The notes under the pieces are model-generated. The model saw only the letters and a program-made list of their open reading frames with translations. It ran no database searches and was not told the origin of the DNA. Positions 1 through 10,713 of a DNA stretch of 64,000 bases are shown here, in pieces. The position numbers and the translations under genes were made by a program. Numbering within the stretch: the first letter of the stretch is position 1; the number at the start of each line of letters is the position of its first letter. Source of the DNA: Companilactobacillus insicii (lineage in GTDB: Bacteria > Bacillota > Bacilli > Lactobacillales > Lactobacillaceae); assembly GCF_003946015.1 (NCBI RefSeq), contig NZ_RHNU01000008.1, forward strand, positions 21,994 through 85,993, written 5' to 3'.

Positions 1-2472
1 GTTCCGTTTGGAAATAATAATTTTTTGACTAGTGATTTGGGAACACAGTACATTGCGTTCTTGACTGAGTTACGTCGCCAATTGGTTCATGGCAATCTAC
101 ATTTATATTTGTTCAGTCAGTCTTTAGGAGATAATTTTTTTCCTATTATTAGTTATTATTTGTTATCGCCATTCAATCTTTTATTGGTGCTATTCAAAGC
201 TCAGTCAGTACCGGTAGCGGCTGATATTATTATTATGCTGAAGATCTCAGTAATGGGAGTCTCAATGGCATATTTTTTAACACAGTATTTCAAGCAATCA
301 CGTCCATCCAATTATATTTTCACAATTGCATATAGTTTTTGTGGATTCGTAGCGTCGTATTTTTATGATTTAATGTGGCTCGATGCATTGATAATGTTGC
401 CGATAGTTGCGGTAGGGGTTATGCGAGTAATTCAAGATAATAAGTTTGTTTTGTATTATTTTTCGATATTATTCTCAATTATTTTTAATTATTATCTTGG
501 CTACATGCTCTGTATTTTTTCTGTATGCTTCTTTATATTTTTGACACTGGAAAATAATTTGATGCAGCAACGTACACGTTTCATTACTATTAGGAATTAT
601 TTGGTGACTTCGTTATTAGCAGGATTGAGTTCGGCAGTAGTTTTGGTTCCAACTTTAGCAGGGATGATGAAGACAGCCAAAACTTCTTTTAATGGTTTTA
701 ACTATTTGCCATCAGCACGTTTTGGATTAGAAGCTTTCACTCAATTAGGTATTGGCGGTAATACATTTGTCCAGAGACTTCATCATGGACCGTCAGTATT
801 CATGACTTCGACAGTTTTGATTTTGTTATTAAGTTATTTCTTTAGTAATCGTGTAACTAAATCAGATAAGAATAATTCGTTATTTTTGATTGGTATCCTA
901 TTGCTTAGCATGTTTGTGACTACATTCAATACGGTTTGGCATATGTTCCAAAATCCGGCTGGATTTCCTTTTAGAAATAGTTTTATTTTTTCTTTTGTCT
1001 GTATTTTTGTTGCTCATAAGGCCTTTTCAGCCGGGGTATTCAAGGATACTTCAGCGATAATTAAGGCAACTTGTACAGCGGGTATTTTAATCTGTATTGG
1101 GTATGCGACTGAATGGCTTGTTCCTAAGTTTATTGAAAAGATGGGTTATGAGACTCCAGGTAATGCGTACAATGGCTATTACTTCTGGTTAAGTCTGATT
1201 TGTATTGTTGTATCAGGATTATTAATAATTTTATTTAGTAAGAGTAAATACATTGGTATTGGTATTTTACTTATGATTTCTTTTGAAGTTTTTGCCAACT
1301 TTAATTCAGTATTGGGTACAGCATATTTGGGTAATCAAAAGGTATACAGTCAACAATATAAACGTGAGAATAGTATCTTGATGGATGTTAAGAATAGTAG
1401 TCATCCAGGGCACAGAATAATTGTATCTAAATCGGGATTAAATAAGGCTTTCCCTGAACAGTACAATAATTATAATGATCCAGTATTATTTAATATCAAT
1501 GGATTGAGTCTTTATAGCTCAACACTTAATCAAGATACGATGACAATGATGAATGATTTGGGATATTTTAGTTTAAATGTCCGAAGAGTTAGTTATTTTG
1601 GTGGTACTCATATTACTAATTCTTTATTTGGAGTTTATTTTGATATTAGTCAGTTGGATCATCAATATATTGTTAATGAACATTATGACGCTCCAACATT
1701 AGGATTTTTGGTTAATAAGGATGTTTATGATTTCCAAATGATATCTAATCGAGCTTTGGACAATCAAAATCGCTTATGGCAATCACTTAATGGTAATGAC
1801 GTGCAATATTTGAAGAACGTATCAATCAATAATATGTCTCAAAATGACGTAAAAAATCGAACAATGTACACTTATCAACTGAAAAGTGAAACTACAGGAC
1901 CGTTATACTTTTATGTTTCACCATTCAATTATCATGCTTCCAGAATCTATGTAAATGGTAAACGTATCAACACTCCTCAGATTCAAGTTCAAAAGGCCGC
2001 CGTTATGGATCTAGGTGATTTTGAAAAAAATAAAGCTGTTGAAGTTAAAATATTGACTCGTAAACCATTAGAAGTTAATCCAAGTTATTTCCGTTCATTA
2101 GACTTCGATAAGTATGAATCTACAATAGATAAGTTCCGCAAAGGCTCAATGAAAATCAATTCAGACTTGAATCACGATACGGTAATAGGAACGATTAATG
2201 TTCAGAAGAGTTCGCCACTATTGTTAAGTATTCCGTATGATAATGGCTGGATCGCATACGATAATGGTAAAAAAGTTAAGATTCATAAAGTTATTAGTAA
2301 TTTAATGGCAGTAAATCTTAAGAAGGGATACCATAAGATAGAATTAAAGTATCAAGTTCCAGGACTTAAATTAGGATGGATTATATCTATTATTTCAATC
2401 GGCTTATTTTTAATTTATTTGGGTTTTAATAAATATTTGGATAAAAATAATAGTAAAATGTTTGTGAAATAG
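1..2472 (+). CDS. YfhO family membrane protein (5'-partial)
   Basis: The reading frame is open from the first base of the window, so the true start lies upstream; at least 823 codons are present. About a dozen hydrophobic segments fill the first half, followed by a long extracytoplasmic C-terminal domain of roughly 350 residues and one last membrane segment about 20 residues before the end. This is the layout of the YfhO family (PF09586), GT-C-like enzymes linked to glycosylation of lipoteichoic acid in Firmicutes. The family call is from remembered architecture. The acceptor in this organism is not visible. It is followed by glpK with no clear terminator between. Confidence 0.75.
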   Translation, partial: VPFGNNNFLTSDLGTQYIAFLTELRRQLVHGNLHLYLFSQSLGDNFFPIISYYLLSPFNLLLVLFKAQSVPVAADIIIMLKISVMGVSMAYFLTQYFKQSRPSNYIFTIAYSFCGFVASYFYDLMWLDALIMLPIVAVGVMRVIQDNKFVLYYFSILFSIIFNYYLGYMLCIFSVCFFIFLTLENNLMQQRTRFITIRNYLVTSLLAGLSSAVVLVPTLAGMMKTAKTSFNGFNYLPSARFGLEAFTQLGIGGNTFVQRLHHGPSVFMTSTVLILLLSYFFSNRVTKSDKNNSLFLIGILLLSMFVTTFNTVWHMFQNPAGFPFRNSFIFSFVCIFVAHKAFSAGVFKDTSAIIKATCTAGILICIGYATEWLVPKFIEKMGYETPGNAYNGYYFWLSLICIVVSGLLIILFSKSKYIGIGILLMISFEVFANFNSVLGTAYLGNQKVYSQQYKRENSILMDVKNSSHPGHRIIVSKSGLNKAFPEQYNNYNDPVLFNINGLSLYSSTLNQDTMTMMNDLGYFSLNVRRVSYFGGTHITNSLFGVYFDISQLDHQYIVNEHYDAPTLGFLVNKDVYDFQMISNRALDNQNRLWQSLNGNDVQYLKNVSINNMSQNDVKNRTMYTYQLKSETTGPLYFYVSPFNYHASRIYVNGKRINTPQIQVQKAAVMDLGDFEKNKAVEVKILTRKPLEVNPSYFRSLDFDKYESTIDKFRKGSMKINSDLNHDTVIGTINVQKSSPLLLSIPYDNGWIAYDNGKKVKIHKVISNLMAVNLKKGYHKIELKYQVPGLKLGWIISIISIGLFLIYLGFNKYLDKNNSKMFVK

Positions 2473-2534
2473 CTAATTATTGTAAAATAAGTCTTTTAAT
2501 TTTCAATATTTAGCTAAATGTTATAGACTTTTAT

Positions 2535-2549
2535 CATGAAACGCTTACA
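2535..2549 (+). promoter_or_regulatory. possible cre-like (CcpA) site upstream of glpK
   Basis: The sequence ATGAAACGCTTACAT lies about 20 bases upstream of the first glpK start. It resembles a catabolite-responsive element but is one base shorter than the usual 14-bp core, so CcpA control of glycerol kinase is only suggested. Confidence 0.3.
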
Positions 2550-2560
2550 TAAAGAGATGA

Positions 2561-4078
<1,518 letters not shown>

Positions 4079-4106
4079 ATATAATTAATAAATTAATAAT
4101 AAAGAA

Positions 4107-4138
4107 AGGTTTAATTATGTAAGTGATTAAACCTTTTT
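4107..4138 (+). terminator. terminator after first glpK
   Basis: GGTTTAAT and ATTAAACC form the stem and are followed by TTTTT. It separates the two glpK copies, so the second probably has its own expression or depends on read-through. Confidence 0.75.
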
Positions 4139-4166
4139 AGTGTTATTAGATTATGTGAGGATAAAA

Positions 4167-5672
4167 ATGGTAAAAAAAGAGTACATACTTGCAATCGATG
4201 AAGGGACAACAACTGCTAGAGCAATTATTTTTGATCATAGTGGTAATAAGATAGCGTCCGCCCGTCATCCGATTCGTCAAATCCTACCAAATCCTGGTTG
4301 GGTCGAGCATGATGCTACAGAAATTTGGAATGCCGTGCAGACTACAATTGCTACTACATTGATTGAATCGGGGATCAAGCCTGATCAAATCGATTCTATT
4401 GGTATTGCTAGCCAGCGTGAGACTACTGTTATTTGGGATAAGAAAACAGGATTGCCAATTCACAACGCGGTTGTTTGGCAAAGTCGTCAAACTTCAGATT
4501 TGGCTAATGACTTAATCAAAAATGGTTATGAGGAAGAAATTCATAAAAAAACTGGTTTAATCGTCAGTCCATACTTCTCAGCTACTAAGATTCGCTGGAT
4601 CTTGGATCATGTTGAAGGTGCACAAGAACGTGCTGAAAAGGGTGAATTACTCTTTGGAACAATCAATACTTGGTTGTTGTGGCAATTAACAGATGGTGAT
4701 AGTTTCTTAACTGATTATGCAAATGCAAGTCGTACGATGCTGTACAACATTAATGATCTTAAGTGGGATGATGAGTTATTAGAGTTATTTAATATTCCTA
4801 AGGCTATGTTGCCAGAAGTTAAGTCTAATTCTGAGCTGTTCGGTGTAACTAAGAATTATCATTTTTATGGTTCAGAAGTTCCAATTACAGGAATGACTGG
4901 TTCACAGCAAGCGTCACTATTTGGACAAATGGCCTTTGAACCAGGAATGGTCAAGAATACTTATGGTACTGGTGCCTTTGCTGTAATGAATACTGGTAAC
5001 AAGCCAGCTTTATCCGATAACAATTTATTAACGACTATTGCATATGGAATTGATGGACAAATAACTTATGCATTGGAAGGTAGTATTTTTGTTGCGGGTG
5101 CTGCTCTACAGTGGTTACGTGACGGAATGAGAATTGTTAAGCATACTCCAGATACTGCTGCCGCCGCTAAACGTTCTACTGACCATAACGAAGTTTATGT
5201 AGTTCCAGCTTTTTCAGGTCTTGGTGCACCTTATTGGGATGATAAAGCACATGGTACAGTCTTTGGTATCACCCGTGGAACGACTGACGATGATTTTATT
5301 AAAGCAACATTACAGGCTATTGCATATCAGACAAAAGATATTATCGATACGATGAGTTCTGATTCAGAGATTCCAATTGAAGTATTGAAGGTCGATGGTG
5401 CGGCAACTGCCAATGATTATTTAATGCAATTCCAATCAGACTTGCTGGGAATTCCATTGCAAGTTTCTTCAGAATTAGAGACCACTTCACTAGGTGCAGC
5501 CTTTTTAGCAGGATTGGGTAGTGGCTACTGGAAAGATATCGATGATATTAAGAAGAACTATCAAACAGGTACAACCTATGATCCTAAGATGAAAGAGGAG
5601 ATTCGTAAGGATCTTTATAATGGTTGGAGAGAAGCAGTCGCTGCAACAATGGCATTTAAGCATCATAAATAA
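4167..5672 (+). CDS. glycerol kinase paralog, catalytic Asp replaced
   Basis: 501 aa, a clear tandem paralog of the preceding glycerol kinase along its whole length. The ATG at 4167 is chosen because GTGAGG sits at correct spacing; an earlier in-frame start at 4140 would lie in the upstream terminator tail. The phosphate loop (DEGTTTAR), QRETT and the HPr-target motif YHFYG (His232) are kept. The catalytic-base loop reads [10 protein letters not shown], with Ser246 where active glycerol kinases have Asp, and the ADP-binding DGGA motif reads DGAAT. It may be a non-catalytic partner or regulator of GlpK, or act on another substrate. A plain glycerol kinase annotation would be unsafe. Confidence 0.85.
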   Translation: MVKKEYILAIDEGTTTARAIIFDHSGNKIASARHPIRQILPNPGWVEHDATEIWNAVQTTIATTLIESGIKPDQIDSIGIASQRETTVIWDKKTGLPIHNAVVWQSRQTSDLANDLIKNGYEEEIHKKTGLIVSPYFSATKIRWILDHVEGAQERAEKGELLFGTINTWLLWQLTDGDSFLTDYANASRTMLYNINDLKWDDELLELFNIPKAMLPEVKSNSELFGVTKNYHFYGSEVPITGMTGSQQASLFGQMAFEPGMVKNTYGTGAFAVMNTGNKPALSDNNLLTTIAYGIDGQITYALEGSIFVAGAALQWLRDGMRIVKHTPDTAAAAKRSTDHNEVYVVPAFSGLGAPYWDDKAHGTVFGITRGTTDDDFIKATLQAIAYQTKDIIDTMSSDSEIPIEVLKVDGAATANDYLMQFQSDLLGIPLQVSSELETTSLGAAFLAGLGSGYWKDIDDIKKNYQTGTTYDPKMKEEIRKDLYNGWREAVAATMAFKHHK

Positions 5673-5695
5673 AAAAACATAGCTATCTAACAATA

Positions 5696-5731
5696 AATAA
5701 GAGTCCACATTAAAAGACTCTTATTTTTATT
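5696..5731 (+). terminator. terminator after second glpK
   Basis: AATAAGAGT / ACTCTTATT stem followed by a T-rich tail. Confidence 0.75.
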
Positions 5732-5773
5732 TGTTGATATAACGGCATTCTTAAACTAAATATTAAAAAAGTT

Positions 5774-5802
5774 TTGACAGATTGAAGTTGAGAGTTTAAT
5801 AT
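5774..5802 (+). promoter_or_regulatory. sigma-A promoter of the peptide transporter
   Basis: TTGACA at 5774-5779, a 17-nt spacer and TAATAT at 5797-5802, placed 38 bases before the chosen start codon. Confidence 0.75.
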
Positions 5803-5839
5803 TAACCTATTGTTGTGTAATGTGAGGAGAGATTTTTTA

Positions 5840-7318
5840 ATGGATGCAAAGAAGAAAGACCGAGGTTTCTTCGGACAACCTATAGGTCTGCGAACATTGT
5901 TCTTAACTGAATTTTGGGAAAGATTCAGTTACTATGGTATGCGTGCTATCTTACTTTTCTATATGTATTATGCTATAGATAAGGGTGGACTTGGTATGAA
6001 CCAAGTTACAGCCGCATCAGTTATGTCTATCTACGGTTCACTAGTTTATATGTCTAGTGTTATTGGTGGATATATCAGTGATAGGATTTTGGGTGCCAGA
6101 AGAACTGTCTTCTGGGGTGGTGTCTTGATCATGCTTGGTCATATCGCCTTATCATTCCCATTAGGAGAATCAGGATTATTCTTATCAATTGGTTTGATTA
6201 CTATTGGTACTGGTCTATTGAAGCCTAATGTTTCTGAAATGGTTGGTGGATTGTATACAGATGATGATCCACGCCGTGATTCAGGTTTCAGTATTTATGT
6301 TATGGGTATCAACTTGGGTTCACTTATTGCTCCACAAGCTGTTAACTCAATGTGGCATCACTTTAGTTTCCATGCTGGATTCTCATTGGCTGCTATTGGT
6401 ATGTTCATCGGATTGATTGTTTACTGGTGGGATGGTAGAAGATATCTTCCAGAATCAAGTTTACATGCTCCAGATCCAATCTCTGGTTCAGAACTTAAGA
6501 AGTTCTACAGACGTGTTGCGTATGGTGTCGTAGCATTGATTATTATTGTTGCCATTATGGCATTTGCAAATGCACTAACAGTTGATAACTTCATTGTTAT
6601 CCTTAGTGTACTTGGTATTGCATTGCCGGTTGGATACTTTGTAATGATGCTTACAAGCAAGAAGGTTACAAAGGTTGAACGTTCACGTGTTGTTGCTTAT
6701 ATTCCATTGTTCATCGCTGCTGCAATTTTCTGGGCAATTGAAGAACAAGGATCAGTTGTTCTAGCACTATTTGCTGCAGAACAAACACAATTACATTTTG
6801 CTAACTTCAGTATTTCAGCTCCACAATTCCAGATGCTTAACCCATTCTTCATCATCATCTATTCACCAATATTTGCATGGTTATGGCTTAAGTTAGGTAA
6901 GAGACAACCATCTTCACCTTCTAAGTTCTGGTTAGGTTTAGTAGCTACTGCCGTTTCATATTTCGTACTTATGATTCCATTGATTGGCTTGAGCCCTGCG
7001 GGCAAAGTTAGTCCATTGTGGCTAGTTTTAAGTTGGGGAATTATTGAAATTGGTGAAATGTTGATTTCACCAGTTGGATTGTCAGCTACAACTAAGCTTG
7101 CTCCTAAGGCCTTCTCATCACAAATGATGAGTATGTGGTTCTTAGCTGATTCAGCTGGACAAGCTGCAAATGCGCAACTTGTTAAATTATTCGAACCTGG
7201 TAATCCAAGTAACGAAATGATGTTCTTTGGTATTACTGGTGTTGTAACTCTTGTTGTTGGTGTAATCTTGGCTCTACTTGTACCTAAGATCAAACCATTG
7301 ATGCAAGGTGTTAACTAA
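5840..7318 (+). CDS. dtpT: POT/PTR2 family proton-dependent di-/tripeptide transporter
   Basis: Imports di- and tripeptides with protons across the cytoplasmic membrane. 492 aa with about 14 hydrophobic segments. The family motif EFWERFSYYGMRA is near residue 20, carrying the ExxERFxYYG proton-coupling signature, followed by GGYISDRILGARR at the end of the second helix. The ATG at 5840 is chosen because GAGGAGA precedes it by about 8 bases; an earlier in-frame TTG at 5810 lacks a site. It is monocistronic behind a strong promoter. Confidence 0.9.
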   Translation: MDAKKKDRGFFGQPIGLRTLFLTEFWERFSYYGMRAILLFYMYYAIDKGGLGMNQVTAASVMSIYGSLVYMSSVIGGYISDRILGARRTVFWGGVLIMLGHIALSFPLGESGLFLSIGLITIGTGLLKPNVSEMVGGLYTDDDPRRDSGFSIYVMGINLGSLIAPQAVNSMWHHFSFHAGFSLAAIGMFIGLIVYWWDGRRYLPESSLHAPDPISGSELKKFYRRVAYGVVALIIIVAIMAFANALTVDNFIVILSVLGIALPVGYFVMMLTSKKVTKVERSRVVAYIPLFIAAAIFWAIEEQGSVVLALFAAEQTQLHFANFSISAPQFQMLNPFFIIIYSPIFAWLWLKLGKRQPSSPSKFWLGLVATAVSYFVLMIPLIGLSPAGKVSPLWLVLSWGIIEIGEMLISPVGLSATTKLAPKAFSSQMMSMWFLADSAGQAANAQLVKLFEPGNPSNEMMFFGITGVVTLVVGVILALLVPKIKPLMQGVN

Positions 7319-7388
7319 AAATGTATGTTATTGGTGGAACAGGCCATATGGACTGTTCTTTTTTTGTGAAAAATTCTTTAGAAAATAC

Positions 7389-7417
7389 TTGAAATGTCTA
7401 AATATTTTCGGTAATAT
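7389..7417 (+). promoter_or_regulatory. promoter of the tRNA-Tyr/tRNA-Gln operon
   Basis: TTGAAA at 7389-7394, a 17-nt spacer and TAATAT at 7412-7417, 27 bases upstream of the first tRNA. Confidence 0.7.
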
Positions 7418-7444
7418 TATTAAGTCGAGTAAAGACGAAGACAT

Positions 7445-7527
7445 GGAGGGGTAGCGAAGTCTGGCTAAACGCGGCGGACTGTAAATCCGCTCCTTCGGGT
7501 TCGGTGGTTCGAATCCACTCCCCTCCA
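7445..7527 (+). tRNA. tRNA-Tyr (GTA)
   Basis: 83-nt cloverleaf with acceptor arms GGAGGGG / CCCCTCC and discriminator A, anticodon loop CTGTAAA giving GTA, a long class II variable arm (CTCCTTCGGG region) and GGTTCGAATCC T-arm. The CCA end is not encoded. Confidence 0.95.
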
Positions 7528-7532
7528 TTAAT

Positions 7533-7604
7533 TGGGTTATAGCCAAGCGGTAAGGCAATGGACTTTGACTCCATCATGCGCTGGTTCGAATCCAGCTAAC
7601 CCAA
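7533..7604 (+). tRNA. tRNA-Gln (TTG)
   Basis: 72-nt cloverleaf with acceptor arms TGGGTTA / TAACCCA and discriminator A. The anticodon loop CTTTGAC gives TTG. It lies 5 bases after tRNA-Tyr, so the two are co-transcribed. Gln-tRNA in this organism would be made through the GatCAB transamidase encoded at 56-59 kb if no GlnRS exists. Confidence 0.95.
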
Positions 7605-7611
7605 TAATTAC

Positions 7612-7644
7612 AAAAAAGGGCCGATTATATCGGTCCTTTTTTTT
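7612..7644 (+). terminator. terminator of the tRNA operon
   Basis: GGGCCGAT / ATCGGTCC stem with a run of T after it; A-run before it, so it could work in both directions. Confidence 0.85.
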
Positions 7645-7721
7645 ATTAATTAGTTGAACTACGGTATAATCTATACTATTAGTTTTATAAGCACTTAGCT
7701 GCTCAGAAGGAGAATTTCAAA

Positions 7722-8423
7722 ATGAGAGTTCCAGTTTACATTCAAATACATAATAGAATCAAAAAAGAAATTGAGTCGGGCAAGTGGGCAGTTGGTGAAA
7801 GAATACCATCCGAACGTAAATTGGCTGAAGATTTTGATGTGAGTCGTATGACTCTTAGACAAGCAATACAGACGTTAGTAGATGAGGGTATTTTACAACG
7901 TCAGGTTGGTTCAGGTACTTATGTTTCTAGTAGCAAAGTTCAAGAAAAAATGTCTGGGACGACAAGTTTTACTGAGATCACTGAGAGTCAAGGCAAGAAG
8001 CCATCTAGTAAGACCGTATCTTATCATGTTGCCGATCCTTCTATGAGCGAGATGGAAAAGTTGAAGCTTGAAGACGGTGACCAAGTATTAAGAATGGAAA
8101 GAATTAGATATGCCGATGATCAACCTATTTGTTTCGAAGTAACTACCATTCCAACTACCATCGTTAGTGACCTAGATAAGGAAGACATAACGTCTTCTCT
8201 TTACAAAGCCTTAGAAGACAAAGCAGGTTTGCGCCTAGGAACTGCAACTCAGACTGTGTCAGCTATGCTATCATCAGAAAAAATTGCTACACTATTGAAG
8301 GTGAAACGTGGTTCCGCAATACTACGTTTGCGCCAAGTTACAACATTAGATGATGGACGTCCATTCGAATATGTTCGTTCACAATACGCTGGAGATCGCT
8401 TTGAATTTTATCTAGAAAGATAA
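7722..8423 (+). CDS. GntR family (HutC/YvoA-type) transcription regulator
   Basis: 233 aa. Residues 5-70 are a GntR winged helix with GERIPSERKLAEDFDVSRMTL, and residues 95-230 are a UTRA effector-binding domain ending in RSQYAGDRFEFYL, as in NagR/YvoA and other HutC-type regulators. These usually sense phosphorylated sugars or related small molecules. The ligand cannot be read from the sequence, and no sugar operon is next to it, so it probably acts on distant targets. The start is preceded by AGAAGGAG. Confidence 0.85.
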   Translation: MRVPVYIQIHNRIKKEIESGKWAVGERIPSERKLAEDFDVSRMTLRQAIQTLVDEGILQRQVGSGTYVSSSKVQEKMSGTTSFTEITESQGKKPSSKTVSYHVADPSMSEMEKLKLEDGDQVLRMERIRYADDQPICFEVTTIPTTIVSDLDKEDITSSLYKALEDKAGLRLGTATQTVSAMLSSEKIATLLKVKRGSAILRLRQVTTLDDGRPFEYVRSQYAGDRFEFYLER

Positions 8424-8502
8424 AGTCAAATATTTTTTTCAGACGTAATTTAAGGTAATATAGAAATAACATTGTTCTAAAATTTTTAGCTGGGAGTCAC
8501 TT

Positions 8503-9900
8503 ATGCAAAGCTTTGTAAAAAAATATAGTATTTTCTTAATGCTATATATTGTATTTCAACCGATACTGGATTCTATCACCGGCTTAATGATGAGAATGCA
8601 CATTGACATTACATTTGGTGTGTTGATTCGAATGGCTGTTATGGCAGTGACGGTTTTCTACCTGTTGATATATCTAATATTAAATCGTGATAATAAAAAA
8701 GGCTTTATGATAATTGGCTATTTTGTACTATTAGCATTAATGTCAGTTATAAGTTTAGTCGTAAATATAAAAGCAAAAACACTTTTCGTTCCATCACTAG
8801 AATTAACAACTCTAGCAAAGAGTCTTTATTACCCTGTAATGTTGTTAGCGTATTTTTATGCGTTTGAAGAATTAGCTGAGGATAGAATTATCAATCGATT
8901 CTTCCCAAAAGTCATTTTCTATGCTGTCAATATTGTCAGTGTAATTATGATAATTGCACATTTTACTAATAGTTCATTCAGTTCCTACTCATATTATAAG
9001 TTGGGTGAGAGTGGCTGGTTCTTTGCCGCTAATGAACTGAGTGCTATCGTATCAATAACATTTCCAATTATGATTTGGTATGCACTTGAGAAGATCAATG
9101 TTTGGACTAGAATTTATTACTGGATAACTGTTATCTTAGCAATATATTCAGCGTTATTGATTGGAACTAAGGGATCATTAATTGCAATAATCTTTGGTAT
9201 TTGTATGGGTATCTTATCAGCAGTAATTCAATTATTTAGACATGGCACAAATAAGAAGCTCATGGCGCTTTTAGCCGGGGTACTTGTAGTAACACTTGGT
9301 GGGATTTTCTTAGCTTATCCGGCCATGGCAGTGTCTAGAACGGCTGAATTACACACTGAGATGATTAAAGATAAGAAACGAAAAGCAAAAACTAAAAAGG
9401 GTCTAACAAAAGACCAAAAGAAATACGTTAAGACAAATAAAACCATTTCATACTTGTTGAGTGGACGTACAATTTACTTCGAAAATGCATCACATAATTT
9501 CTCGAAGGCTACTCCAGCTCAGAAGATTTTTGGAATGGGTTATGCAACTAACTTTAAGAAAATTAAAAATGCTAAGCTGGTTGAGATGGACTACATTGAT
9601 ATTTTCTTCCAGTTTGGCTTCTTAGGAACTATTGTTTATATGGCACCATTAATTTACTGCTTAATTTACTTGATTGGCGCATTCTTCATGAAGTTTAAGT
9701 ACATGTGGTCATTCAAGTGGGCATTACTTGTAGCAAGTGTTTCATTAGGATTTGGTATGGCACTTCTAACAGGACATGTGATCGAGGCACCATCAGTAAG
9801 TATTTACTTCGTTTCGATACTAGCATATGCAATGTTTAACGCTAGAATCTTCTTACGGACGAATGGTAATCCTGATACAATTGGTGTAAATGATTATTAA
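8503..9900 (+). CDS. O-antigen ligase/polymerase-like membrane protein
   Basis: 465 aa with about 11-12 predicted membrane segments. A long charged extracytoplasmic loop lies in the second half (around residues 285-335, rich in Lys and Thr), the layout of the O-antigen ligase-like superfamily (Wzy/WaaL type). In Gram-positive bacteria such proteins polymerise or transfer envelope polysaccharide. The tagA homolog and a glycosyltransferase that follow support a role in cell-surface glycans. The polymer is unknown. The start follows GGGAG. Confidence 0.65.
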   Translation: MQSFVKKYSIFLMLYIVFQPILDSITGLMMRMHIDITFGVLIRMAVMAVTVFYLLIYLILNRDNKKGFMIIGYFVLLALMSVISLVVNIKAKTLFVPSLELTTLAKSLYYPVMLLAYFYAFEELAEDRIINRFFPKVIFYAVNIVSVIMIIAHFTNSSFSSYSYYKLGESGWFFAANELSAIVSITFPIMIWYALEKINVWTRIYYWITVILAIYSALLIGTKGSLIAIIFGICMGILSAVIQLFRHGTNKKLMALLAGVLVVTLGGIFLAYPAMAVSRTAELHTEMIKDKKRKAKTKKGLTKDQKKYVKTNKTISYLLSGRTIYFENASHNFSKATPAQKIFGMGYATNFKKIKNAKLVEMDYIDIFFQFGFLGTIVYMAPLIYCLIYLIGAFFMKFKYMWSFKWALLVASVSLGFGMALLTGHVIEAPSVSIYFVSILAYAMFNARIFLRTNGNPDTIGVNDY

Positions 9901-9904
9901 TTAG

Positions 9905-9948
9905 ACAAAAAAAGAACTTGGAAATTATTTTTCCAAGTTCTTTTTTTC
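9905..9948. terminator. bidirectional terminator between convergent genes
   Basis: A perfect AAAAAAAGAACTTGG / CCAAGTTCTTTTTTT inverted repeat. The stem overlaps the last codons of the opposite-strand tagA gene. Confidence 0.85.
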
Positions 9949-10656
9949 TGCCTTAATTAATCTCATATATTTAGGAATTGCAAGCATACGTCCAAATCTA
10001 GTTGGTTCTTTGATTAGACGATATAGCCATTCTAGACTTAACTTTTGGAATATCTTAGGGGCACGTTTTTTAGTTCCAGAGAAGACGTCGAAACTTCCAC
10101 CTACACCGATCCAAATTGCGTCGTTTTGTCTGCGATATTTGTTGATAAAGAATTCTTGTTTAGGTGAGCCTAGTGCAACCAAGATGACATTTGGCTTTTT
10201 GCTAACAATATCATCGACGATTTCTTGATCATCTTTGAAGTATCCATCGTGATAACCTACTAAGTCTATTTGTGGAAATTCACGTTCGATACGCTTAGCA
10301 CTAGCTTCGATAACCTCTGGTTTTGCACCAAGAAGATAAACTTTGAGTTGTTTTCTATTAGCAGTTTTTATTAGAAACATCAAAGTATCGAATCCAGTTA
10401 TACGTTCGTGCATTGGTGTGCCTAAGGTCCTGGCACCTTTAATAATTCCAACTCCATCAGGAATGACATAATCGGCACTGTTAATTATCTTTGAAAATTC
10501 GGGATTTTCACGCGCTGAGAGAACAATCTCAGGATTTGGTGTGACGATGAATCGATTAGATCTGCCATCCATGTCATCACTTAAATACTTATGAAATTGT
10601 TTCTCAGTGTAATTATCAAATTCTGTACCCAAAATATTTATTCTATTCTTGTGCAT
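9925..10656 (-). CDS. tagA: WecG/TagA/CpsF family UDP-ManNAc-type glycosyltransferase
   Basis: 243 aa. TagA transfers N-acetylmannosamine from UDP-ManNAc to undecaprenyl-PP-GlcNAc, the first committed step of wall teichoic acid linkage-unit synthesis, at the inner membrane face. Family motifs visible are TPNPEIVLSAR, PDGVGI, LGSPKQE and GVGGSFDVFSG. The ATG at 10656 is chosen because AAAGGAG precedes it by 7 bases; an upstream in-frame ATG at 10686 has no site. It is divergent from the next glycosyltransferase gene. Confidence 0.85.
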   Translation of the reverse strand: MHKNRINILGTEFDNYTEKQFHKYLSDDMDGRSNRFIVTPNPEIVLSARENPEFSKIINSADYVIPDGVGIIKGARTLGTPMHERITGFDTLMFLIKTANRKQLKVYLLGAKPEVIEASAKRIEREFPQIDLVGYHDGYFKDDQEIVDDIVSKKPNVILVALGSPKQEFFINKYRRQNDAIWIGVGGSFDVFSGTKKRAPKIFQKLSLEWLYRLIKEPTRFGRMLAIPKYMRLIKAEKKNLEK

Positions 10657-10713
10657 ACCGTTCTCCTTTACTGTATTATTATACACGAGAAAGATTAATT
10701 TGAGAGGTGCGCT

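Noticed and set aside
6859..7293. Long minus-strand open frame inside the peptide transporter
   Set aside because: It is a shadow of a well-supported transporter gene, with no ribosome site or recognisable product; similar shadows over glpK, ligA, rbsK and the MFS gene were left out for the same reason.
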